Assembly (NCBI GenBank): GCA_029260195.1
Contig: JAJDDS010000666.1
Span: forward strand, 1 to 6,501
DNA from: Phycisphaerae bacterium
GTDB taxonomy: Bacteria; Planctomycetota; Phycisphaerae; UBA1845
Direction: 5' to 3'
Length of the DNA: 6,501 nt
Part shown: piece after piece, positions 1 to 4,583 of the stretch
How positions within the stretch are numbered: the first letter of the stretch is position 1
Layout: every line of letters starts with the position of its first letter
The notes under the pieces: model-generated
The model's database searches: none
What the model was told of the DNA's origin: nothing
The model's input: the letters and a program-made list of their open reading frames with translations, nothing else
Translations under genes and position numbers: made by a program

Positions 1-229
1 ATGCGGCGAATAGATGCCCTCAATCGCCGCAAGGCATGTTGTGCGAGAGTCTCGCGCGGAGTGGACGATGGCCATTCTCGCGCGCCGCGGTGTCAACTCA
101 GTGTCTGTTTCCCCCGAGCGCCAACGCAATGCCACCGTAGCGCCGGTGCAGCGTCACCGTAGCGCTTTGAGATACCGCCGTTTTCCTACCCTAAAACGCG
201 GTTCTTGGGCCGAGGGGCTCGGTTCAGGA
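1..229. other. Non-coding left flank
   Basis: I see no convincing gene here. An open frame of 96 codons crosses the stretch from base 14, but its product is arginine-rich and low in complexity, has no recognisable domain, has no ribosome binding site at its start, and runs through the tRNA-like sequence at 230-285. I read this as a non-coding flank of the attachment region. The only ordered structure seen is the direct repeat pair listed separately. Confidence 0.5.
133..165. repeat. 11-bp direct repeat pair, 22-bp period
   Basis: CACCGTAGCGC occurs at 133-143 and again exactly at 155-165. The period of 22 bp is close to two helical turns, so a protein binding both copies would sit on one DNA face. 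The first copy also overlaps a short inverted repeat, CACCG/CGGTG. The pair lies about 65 bp before the tRNA-like sequence, opposite the integrase side. Accessory or arm-type binding sites of an att region are a possible role; that is inference. Confidence 0.5.
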
Positions 230-285
230 GGGCGACCTCATGCTCGACACGCAGGAGGTCACAGGTTCAAGTCCTGTATCGCCCA
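230..285 (+). tRNA. tRNA-Val(GAC)-like relic without D-arm; likely integration (att) site
   Basis: The 3' half is a textbook tRNA: anticodon loop TCGACAC (244-250), stem GCAGG (251-255), variable loop AGGTC, T-stem ACAGG/CCTGT around loop TTCAAGT (261-277), acceptor strand ATCGCCC (278-284) and discriminator A285. No CCA is encoded. The anticodon read from the loop is GAC (Val). The 5' side is abnormal. GGGCGAC (230-236) pairs 6 of 7 with the acceptor strand, but only two bases separate it from the anticodon stem CATGC (4 of 5 pairs), so the D-arm is absent. Position 33 is C where U is nearly universal. A longer alternative starting at base 207 has a D-stem-like pairing but a poor acceptor stem. 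A displaced 3' fragment or attP core next to the integrase is more likely than a working tRNA. Confidence 0.55.
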
Positions 286-336
286 GTTCCCTAACCCATT
301 GTGACTGCTGAGGTTACGTCCATCGGCGAGGCCGTC

Positions 337-366
337 GCGGGGACCGGATTCGCTCCGAAACCCCGC
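337..366. terminator. Hairpin between integrase stop and tRNA-like element
   Basis: GCGGGG (337-342) pairs with CCCCGC (361-366), and inside it CGGA (345-348) pairs with TCCG (354-357) around a five-base loop. It lies about 10 bp beyond the integrase stop codon on the minus strand, where a terminator would be expected. No T-tract follows on either strand, so intrinsic termination is uncertain. It could instead be a structural element of the att region. Confidence 0.35.
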
Positions 367-368
367 TC

Positions 369-390
369 CACGTCACTTACACGTCACTTA
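369..390. repeat. Perfect 11-bp tandem repeat over the integrase stop codon
   Basis: CACGTCACTTA is present twice head to tail (369-379 and 380-390). Read on the minus strand the unit is TAAGTGACGTG. The integrase stop codon TAA (377-379) lies in the copy at 369-379; the other copy, 380-390, covers the last codons. Short repeats beside a tyrosine recombinase gene and its core site are typical arm-type binding sites, so that is a likely role. The repeat itself is seen directly; the function is inferred. Confidence 0.6.
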
Positions 391-1621
391 GCTTTGCATT
401 CTGCATCGGTCCGCCCTTGAACAGGGCGTCAAGGACCAGCCGCGCGTGGGCATCGTCGTCGGCACCCCGCTTGCTGTAATAGGTCAGCGTCGTCGCGACG
501 TTGCTGTGCCCCATGTACTCCTGGAGGACCTCCGGCGACAGGCAGCGGGCTCCATTCCGGCCGTAGCTCTTGCGAAGCGAGTGCATCGTGATCGAGGCAT
601 CCGGGACGATGCCCGCCAACTTCGCGTGTCGCTTCAAGTCCCTCACGACGTTGTTCGCGAGGAACCGGTTCTCCCACTGCTCGCCGCGAGCCCGCAGCCT
701 CTGCCACCGAGCCTGAATGAACGCGAATCGCTCTGGCGTGATGAACAGGAAGGGACTACCCACGGGACGACGTCGCATCCAGCCTGCTGTGAGGCGGGCA
801 GCGTACCTGGGGAGCGGAACGGATCGACGCTCATGGTCTTTGATCCTGAATGGCGGCGTGCAGGCATCGCCGTCACGGGAACGGACGTGCACGTATTCCT
901 CCGCAAGATCGATGTCTTCCGGTTGCAGGGCGAACAGCTCTCCGAATCGCAGGCCAGTGCCGTACGCCATCGCGTAAACCGCCTTCTCACGAAGCGTCGG
1001 AGCGGCCCGCAGAAGGGCTCGCAGGTCGCTCGGGCTGAAGTAGTACCATCCGCGTTTGTCGTCTTGGTGAACCTTCAGCATCCGGATGCCTGTCATCGGC
1101 GACTTTGCCAAATAGCCCCAAGCTTCCGCGAACGAGAACATCGTTCGTAGGTCGCGGATGATTCCGTTGCGTGACGACTTTGCGAGAGGCTGGTCGGTAC
1201 GACCATCGACAAGCATCCGTTGCTCGGCCAGGAACCTCGACAGGTCGTCGGTAGTAATCGTAGCGATAGCCCGCGAAGGCCCGAAACAACTGACCAACCG
1301 TGACAGGCTGCCCCGAAACAACCCCAACGTCGCCGCCCGAAGACCATCTGTCTTGCGTCGTTCGAGGTACGTGTCCACAAACGCCGACACCGGCGTGTCG
1401 CCCAATCCCAATATCAGTTCGTCCGTTTCATCAGCTGCTTGGCAAACCTCGCCACGTAATTCACGGGTCTTCCTCGCCGCGAACGACTGTGCGTCCCGCT
1501 GACGCTTGAAGGCTTTCGATTTGCGCAGGCGTTTGCCTGTGTCAGTCAGCTCCGACCACCGGACAATCCACGATCGGTTCCACCTTGTATCTTTGAAGAC
1601 AGTCGCCTTGTACGCTCTCAT
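377..1621 (-). CDS. Tyrosine recombinase / phage-type integrase
   Basis: This 414-residue protein is a site-specific tyrosine recombinase that would integrate or excise the element. An N-terminal part (about 1-65, basic, KATVFKDTRW) resembles an arm-site-binding domain. A SAM-like core-binding domain spans about 75-185, and the catalytic domain about 195-400. The catalytic set is complete: Arg225 in GTGLRFGEL, Lys261 in FRIKDHERR, His347 and Arg350 in MHSLRKSYG, His372 in YMGHSN, and Tyr381 nine residues later in TLTYYSK as the nucleophile. The start at 1621 is chosen because GGGAGGT sits five bases before the ATG; the frame stays open upstream to 1765, but without a ribosome binding site or family-like sequence. 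The gene ends at the 11-bp tandem repeat, 91 bp from the tRNA-like sequence, which is the usual place for an integrase next to its att site. It appears intact. Which element it serves, and whether that element is integrated or circular, cannot be decided here. Confidence 0.95.
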   Translation of the reverse strand: MRAYKATVFKDTRWNRSWIVRWSELTDTGKRLRKSKAFKRQRDAQSFAARKTRELRGEVCQAADETDELILGLGDTPVSAFVDTYLERRKTDGLRAATLGLFRGSLSRLVSCFGPSRAIATITTDDLSRFLAEQRMLVDGRTDQPLAKSSRNGIIRDLRTMFSFAEAWGYLAKSPMTGIRMLKVHQDDKRGWYYFSPSDLRALLRAAPTLREKAVYAMAYGTGLRFGELFALQPEDIDLAEEYVHVRSRDGDACTPPFRIKDHERRSVPLPRYAARLTAGWMRRRPVGSPFLFITPERFAFIQARWQRLRARGEQWENRFLANNVVRDLKRHAKLAGIVPDASITMHSLRKSYGRNGARCLSPEVLQEYMGHSNVATTLTYYSKRGADDDAHARLVLDALFKGGPMQNAKLSDV

Positions 1622-1798
1622 ACGGTACCTCCCAGTGGGGAGCTCGCGGCCAAGCCAACCGAAAGCGCAGGGTCTACCTCCACTCTTAGGGATGGAAGTG
1701 GCTCGACCGTGGGCTACCCATTGCGCCGGTACTCGATTCCCGGCTCCTGCGCCTCGGCTCCGCAAACATAGCGCGATCGCTCCGAGCGCGCAAGGGGG
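1622..1798. other. Gap between helix-turn-helix and integrase genes
   Basis: The frame of the integrase stays open through most of this gap, but no start with a ribosome binding site is seen before 1621. It contains the tRNA-like fold at 1665-1753 and, directly after the helix-turn-helix stop codon on the minus strand, a GCGCG/CGCGC inverted repeat (about 1771-1791). No TATA box is visible, so the integrase may be co-transcribed with the upstream genes through this structured leader. Confidence 0.4.
1665..1753 (+). ncRNA. Possible cloverleaf-like (class II tRNA-like) fold in integrase leader
   Basis: GCGCAGG (1665-1671) pairs perfectly with CCTGCGC (1746-1752), and inside it three more perfect stems lie in tRNA order: CCACT/AGTGG (1680-1684/1697-1701, 12-base loop), TGGG/CCCA (1710-1713/1717-1720, like a long variable arm) and GCCGG/CCGGC (1725-1729/1740-1744, loop containing TCGATTC). 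The 88-base span fits a class II tRNA. Against a true tRNA, there is no D-arm, the anticodon-like loop is too long, the T-loop has ten bases, and one extra base separates the T-stem from the acceptor. It could be a decayed tRNA, a structured leader of the integrase mRNA (minus strand), or chance in GC-rich DNA. Confidence 0.22.
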
Positions 1799-2113
1799 CT
1801 AAAAATGCGTATTTGCGGCATCCGTCGCTACCTTCAGTGCCAGGAACCGCAGGGCTTCGGTGAGGGGATAGAGGATTCGATTCCCGATCTTGCAGCCTCG
1901 CAGGAGCTTTGCCCGATCTCGGTAGTAACGCACTGTCTGGCCCGGATCCTTCGGGCCACCGGGCTCGTCCAGCCGCAGGAACCTGATCAGTTCAGCTTCC
2001 GTCAGCACGGCTGGTGCTAAACACAGACCGCCGTCACCGTCCGGCATCACTACGCCGCCAGGCGCACGGTGCATGCCGTCAATGCTGCTCCCTGCATGCA
2101 TGCGGTCGATCAT
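1799..2113 (-). CDS. Helix-turn-helix DNA-binding protein, excisionase (Xis)-like
   Basis: This 104-residue protein has one recognisable domain (about 36-95): AVLTEAELIRFL, then a proline/glycine-rich loop, a basic helix around VRYYRDRAKLLRG, the short KIGNRILYP wing and a final helix. That is the pattern of the small winged helix-turn-helix proteins of the MerR/excisionase superfamily often found beside tyrosine integrases, where they steer excision or repress the operon. The first 35 residues have no recognised domain. Start choice is uncertain: the ATG at 2113 has a weak GAGG just before it, while a GTG at 2122 directly follows the stop codon of the upstream chimera. In either case the two genes nearly touch, so translational coupling is likely. 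The integrase start lies 177 bp further along the same strand. DNA binding is well supported; the excisionase role is inferred from the neighbour. Confidence 0.75.
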   Translation of the reverse strand: MIDRMHAGSSIDGMHRAPGGVVMPDGDGGLCLAPAVLTEAELIRFLRLDEPGGPKDPGQTVRYYRDRAKLLRGCKIGNRILYPLTEALRFLALKVATDAANTHF

Positions 2114-2122
2114 GTCCCTCAC

Positions 2123-3847
2123 TCATCCACACGAACTGTACAGGCAGTCGTCACACAAGAAGCAGCCGGCCTCACTACGCATACGATGGCTGCAAAACGG
2201 GCACGCGCGACCGGCGGCGTGCTTGCCCGGCGCAGACCGATTGGGGGATCCACCGGTCGACTCTTCGATTGCCCGGGCGATGGCATCCGGACAGGACAGG
2301 ACTTTGATGGTGCTGTCGCCCTTCCGGGCTGCCGCAGTCGAAAGGCACCGAATGCCACGCAGCTGCTCGATCAGCTCCCTCGAGCTCACGCCGGAGCGAA
2401 GTGCCGTTGAGATCGCACGACACGTCGCCTCCGACTGCGACGGACAGCCACCGGCCTTGCCGAGGTTGGCGAATACCTCGCACAATCCGTTCTCGTCTTG
2501 GTTGACCGTGACGAAAAGCGTTCCGCAGCCCATGCGGAACTTGAAAGTCTGACCACTCGTGACTCGGCAGCGGGTTCTCGGTGTTGAGCCGTTGTTCTGG
2601 ACGACGGTGTCCTTGTCGGTCCCTGTCGAGAATGTCTGCCCTCTCCGGGCACCATCGCGATAGACAGTGACACCCTTGCAGCCGAGTTCGAAAGCCATCC
2701 GGAAGACCTTGTCCACCTCGGCGGTGCTCGCGCAGTGGGGTAGGTTGACCGTCTTGGAGACGGCGTTGTCTACGTTCTGTTGAAACGCCGCCTGCATGCG
2801 CACGTGCCATTCCGCGGTGACCTCGTGAGCGGTCACGAGTGCATCGGCCAATCCGCTTGGAAGCGCCGGGATCTGAACCGCAGAATTGCCATCCACTAAC
2901 GCTTGGTGGACTGAATCGGTTATCCATCCGCCACTGCGACCGATCTTCTCCAGAAGTGGATGAACCTGGACGAACTCCTGGCCTTCCAGCGCCCTGCGGC
3001 GATAGGCCAGGCTGTAGATGGGTTCGATGCCACTGCTGCAACGGGCGATGATGCTGATGCTGCCGGTGGGCGCGATCGTGGTGACCGCTGCATTCCGCAT
3101 CGGCACGTGGTGCTTGGCATCCCACGTACTGCCGGCCCAGTTGGGAAAGCTGCCACGCTTTTCGGCCAACCACCCCTCCGCCGGCAACACTCGGCGAAGC
3201 TGATGGAGGATGTTCGCCCCTTCTTGCGGATGCTCGACGAACACATCGGTCTCTTTTCGGAGCCCGAAGAGAGCGCCACGGATCTTCTCGCCAACATGAC
3301 GGTCTTCGTACAGATCGCGCATGTCGTGGCGCATATCGGCCAGCTCAGGCTGGACCGAAGTCGGAATGAAATGACTAGGCGGTCCCCGGCCGTGCATATG
3401 AAATAGGAAAGCCACGATGCCAACGATCAATCCAACAATTGCCAGGGTCTGGACGATCTCCGATGGGATCGGCCAGTCGAAACCCAGGACCCACGCCACG
3501 AGAATGCTGGCGCCGAAGGCGATACCCGCGCCGGCCCAGGAGCCGCCGGTTTGACGGATACCCTGGAACATGATCATGGCTAGCAGGATCACGGCGAAGC
3601 CGATCGCGATCGGCCCGAGGTTCCGCACGGACCAACCGCGCTGGTATTCCCATGAAACCAGCCCGATGGCCAATGCCAAGCCGACAGCAGCCGACATGGC
3701 GATCGCAGGCCTCTGATGATCGAAGCGTTTGCCAAGCACTGCGTATGCGAGCGCAGTAAAGAACGTGAACCCAAGAATGAAGTCGGGAAGCAAGGACTCG
3801 AGGAGCGGGGCGATGGCAGGTATAGAGAGGGCGTTTGCGAAGCTCAT
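2123..3847 (-). CDS. Chimera: five-helix membrane domain fused to C-terminal part of B12-dependent ribonucleotide reductase (NrdJ)
   Basis: The frame encodes 574 residues without interruption. Residues 1-150 hold about five hydrophobic helices (near 20-38, 48-66, 77-94, 104-122, 131-150), followed by a charged soluble linker to about 225. From about 229 (SFPNW) to the end the sequence is the C-terminal part of class II, adenosylcobalamin-dependent NrdJ. It includes the substrate-phosphate motif TIAPTGSIS (257-265), SSGIEPIYSL, the barrel end GCKGVTVYRDGARRGQ, a TSCPD-type domain (MGCGTLFVTVN to GGCPSQSEA, about 439-475) and a C-terminal zinc ribbon (Cys549, 552, 562, 565, 568, 573). The family normally has several hundred more residues before this point, including the NPCxE active-site loop with the thiyl-radical cysteine and the redox cysteine partners; none are present. 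Alone it should not reduce ribonucleotides. It may be a gene remnant captured by a recombination joining two genes, half of a split enzyme, or an assembly artefact. I know of no family with this architecture. A TATA box lies about 25 bp before the start. Confidence 0.8.
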   Translation of the reverse strand: MSFANALSIPAIAPLLESLLPDFILGFTFFTALAYAVLGKRFDHQRPAIAMSAAVGLALAIGLVSWEYQRGWSVRNLGPIAIGFAVILLAMIMFQGIRQTGGSWAGAGIAFGASILVAWVLGFDWPIPSEIVQTLAIVGLIVGIVAFLFHMHGRGPPSHFIPTSVQPELADMRHDMRDLYEDRHVGEKIRGALFGLRKETDVFVEHPQEGANILHQLRRVLPAEGWLAEKRGSFPNWAGSTWDAKHHVPMRNAAVTTIAPTGSISIIARCSSGIEPIYSLAYRRRALEGQEFVQVHPLLEKIGRSGGWITDSVHQALVDGNSAVQIPALPSGLADALVTAHEVTAEWHVRMQAAFQQNVDNAVSKTVNLPHCASTAEVDKVFRMAFELGCKGVTVYRDGARRGQTFSTGTDKDTVVQNNGSTPRTRCRVTSGQTFKFRMGCGTLFVTVNQDENGLCEVFANLGKAGGCPSQSEATCRAISTALRSGVSSRELIEQLRGIRCLSTAAARKGDSTIKVLSCPDAIARAIEESTGGSPNRSAPGKHAAGRACPFCSHRMRSEAGCFLCDDCLYSSCG

Positions 3848-3870
3848 GAGACCTCTGATGCAGGTCCAAG

Positions 3871-3878
3871 TATATAAA
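3871..3878 (-). promoter_or_regulatory. Archaeal TATA box for the chimera gene
   Basis: On the minus strand this reads TTTATATA. It stands alone in GC-rich DNA, between the end of the zinc-ribbon gene (3921) and the ATG at 3847. Archaeal transcription starts about 22-27 bp downstream of such a box, so the transcript would begin at or just before the ATG. That implies a leaderless or very short leader, even though a GAGGT lies close to the ATG. It supports an archaeal transcription system and a separate transcript for the chimera and helix-turn-helix genes. Confidence 0.65.
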
Positions 3879-3920
3879 TGTTATTATTCCGCCTCGCCCC
3901 CGCGGGTTTGCCTTGGTTCG

Positions 3921-4205
3921 CTACATCGCGCGCACCGTGAAGGAGTGGCCACACCGGGCGCAACCAACTGTGTGTTCGCATGTATCGGTCGAAACGCCTA
4001 TCTCTAACCCGCATTCCCGGCACTCGACTACAAAGAACTCCCTCAGCATCGTCCGACCGCGATCCGATCCGAATCCAATGGCGTCGTGTGGGTTGGTAAC
4101 ATCCCTAAACTCCCTGAGCCGTTCGTCGACAAAGTATTCAACTCCGTATAGACGGACCCGCGGCAGCCAACGTGGGCCGCAGTACCGTATTGCCTTTTCC
4201 TTCAT
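3921..4205 (-). CDS. Small zinc-ribbon protein of unknown function, divergent from orc1
   Basis: The product has 94 residues. The C-terminal third is a zinc ribbon: Cys62-x2-Cys65 (VECRECGLEIG) and Cys82-x2-Cys85 (GCARCGHSF), with Cys9 and Cys76 also present. The N-terminal half contains RLYGVEYFVDERLREFRDV, a pattern of short strands and a charged helix that I cannot assign to a named family. The start at 4205 is chosen because GGGAGGTG sits six bases before the ATG; the frame extends upstream to 4340 but that stretch crosses hairpins and an origin box. No TATA box is close, so the leader may be over 100 bases and include the hairpin at 4233-4270. Sitting divergently beside Orc1/Cdc6 and the candidate origin suggests a replication or regulatory accessory role. 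That is inference from position only. Confidence 0.75.
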   Translation of the reverse strand: MKEKAIRYCGPRWLPRVRLYGVEYFVDERLREFRDVTNPHDAIGFGSDRGRTMLREFFVVECRECGLEIGVSTDTCEHTVGCARCGHSFTVRAM

Positions 4206-4232
4206 ATTGGGCACCTCCCGGACGAACCACTC

Positions 4233-4270
4233 ACTTGGCGGTTCGCCCGTCCCCCGGCGGGCCGCCAAGT
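4233..4270. promoter_or_regulatory. Strong hairpin in the zinc-ribbon gene leader
   Basis: ACTTGGCGG (4233-4241) pairs perfectly with CCGCCAAGT (4262-4270), and CCCG/CGGG extends the pairing inside after a four-base bulge. It lies just upstream of the ribosome binding site of the zinc-ribbon gene and left of the candidate origin. It could control translation, attenuate transcription coming from the origin side, or act as a structural part of the origin. Confidence 0.45.
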
Positions 4271-4293
4271 CGGGACAAGAAACCACATGAGAC

Positions 4294-4312
4294 CGATCGC
4301 TCCCGGCGATCG
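4294..4312. repeat. 7-bp inverted repeat left of the origin boxes
   Basis: CGATCGC (4294-4300) and GCGATCG (4306-4312) form a perfect inverted repeat around TCCCG. It is the second inverted repeat in the leader of the zinc-ribbon gene and lies 22 bp left of the first origin box. It could be an operator or an RNA hairpin; no function is shown by the sequence. Confidence 0.35.
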
Positions 4313-4333
4313 TGAAGCGCCAGAGAGAGTGTC

Positions 4334-4346
4334 GTTCCACTGGAAC
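4334..4346. promoter_or_regulatory. Origin box 1 (GTTCCACTGGAAC)
   Basis: This is a 13-bp inverted repeat, GTTCC-ACT-GGAAC, followed by CCCC. It stands alone left of the AT-rich stretch. On the minus strand it reads GTTCCAGTGGAAC preceded by GGG, very close to the archaeal mini-ORB core. Confidence 0.75.
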
Positions 4347-4349
4347 CCC

Positions 4350-4410
4350 TATTACATATATCTATCTCTTCTTCTACTTACTACTACTATATAGAGACGA
4401 CGCTTATAAA
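4350..4410. other. AT-rich, pyrimidine-biased stretch; candidate unwinding element
   Basis: The stretch is far more AT-rich than the rest of the window. It begins with TATTACATATATCTATC, continues as a nearly pure pyrimidine run with CTA repeats (about 4359-4390) and ends with TATATAGA and CTTATAAA. It lies between origin box 1 and boxes 2-4, so it is the natural place for duplex melting. The two TATA-like sequences at its right end could also be promoters, but no gene starts at the right distance from them. Confidence 0.6.
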
Positions 4411-4490
4411 CCATGCCCCGTAGCCCTGGTCGAGTGTCGCCACGGCTCGGTAGCAACACGCAAGCAAACACGCCAAGCACCTTCAAGAAT

Positions 4491-4503
4491 GTTCCACTGG
4501 AAC
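4491..4503. promoter_or_regulatory. Origin box 2 (GTTCCACTGGAAC)
   Basis: This is an exact copy of box 1, 157 bp away. It is followed within ten bases by CTGGG, a spacing to a G-run like that of full ORB elements. It lies right of the AT-rich stretch and upstream of the orc1 TATA box. Confidence 0.75.
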
Positions 4504-4528
4504 GTTACTCTGGGTGACAATCGAAGGA

Positions 4529-4536
4529 TTTATATA
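4529..4536 (+). promoter_or_regulatory. TATA box and start region of orc1/cdc6
   Basis: TTTATATA is preceded by the purine-rich CGAAGGA, which fits a TFB recognition element. Transcription would begin near 4555-4562. A perfect ribosome binding site, GGAGGTG (4561-4567), follows, eight bases before the ATG at 4576, giving a short leader at most. This fixes the protein start and rejects the in-frame upstream extension to 4312. Confidence 0.7.
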
Positions 4537-4542
4537 TCAGCT

Positions 4543-4554
4543 GTTCCACTGAAC
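4543..4554. promoter_or_regulatory. Origin box 3 (variant GTTCCACTGAAC)
   Basis: This copy lacks one G of the box sequence. It lies between the orc1 TATA box and the expected transcription start, with GGAGGTGG following. Initiator bound here would block its own promoter, so autorepression is a reasonable inference. Confidence 0.6.
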
Positions 4555-4570
4555 GCATGTGGAGGTGGTT

Positions 4571-4583
4571 TTCCAATGGAAAC
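4571..4583. promoter_or_regulatory. Origin box 4 (variant TTCCAATGGAAAC) over the orc1 start codon
   Basis: TTCCAATGGAAAC differs at one base from the archaeal mini-ORB core TTCCAGTGGAAAC. The ATG of orc1 is its centre. It may be a real fourth binding site shared with the coding start, or a chance match; its regular position after boxes 2 and 3 favours the former. Confidence 0.45.

Larger units (their letters stand above)
4334..4583. other. Candidate Orc1/Cdc6-type replication origin
   Basis: Four copies of a short inverted repeat (GTTCCACTGGAAC and variants) flank an AT-rich stretch directly upstream of the Orc1/Cdc6 gene. The core resembles the archaeal mini-ORB (known form TTCCAGTGGAAAC), and G-rich runs follow some copies, as in ORB elements. 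The layout, with boxes on both sides of an easily melted region and the initiator gene next door, matches known archaeal origins. The prediction rests on motif resemblance and position; no replication data can be seen. Confidence 0.75.

Noticed and set aside
14..304. Open frame of 96 codons on the plus strand
   Set aside because: It runs through the tRNA-like sequence, has no ribosome binding site and encodes a low-complexity arginine-rich product.
446..1150. Long plus-strand frame opposite the integrase
   Set aside because: It is antisense to a gene with a complete catalytic set and shows no domain of its own.
1622..1765. Upstream extension of the integrase
   Set aside because: The 48 extra residues look unlike an integrase N-terminus; the ATG at 1621 has a strong GGGAGGT ribosome binding site.
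2175..3173. Long minus-strand frame (332 codons) overlapping the NrdJ chimera in another frame
   Set aside because: The product is low-complexity and rich in Arg/Gly/His, while the overlapping frame holds clear NrdJ motifs.
4206..4340. Upstream extension of the zinc-ribbon protein
   Set aside because: It spans two inverted repeats and overlaps origin box 1, while the ATG at 4205 has GGGAGGTG at ideal spacing.
4413..4517. 34-codon frame starting ATGCCCCG inside the origin region
   Set aside because: The nearby TATA-like sequences are too close to its ATG to give a transcript including it, no ribosome binding site is seen, and it overlaps origin box 2.
4312..4575. N-terminal extension of Orc1/Cdc6 to base 4312
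   Set aside because: The extension crosses origin boxes 1-3, the AT-rich stretch and the TATA box; the perfect GGAGGTG before the ATG at 4576 and the family's length favour the shorter protein.
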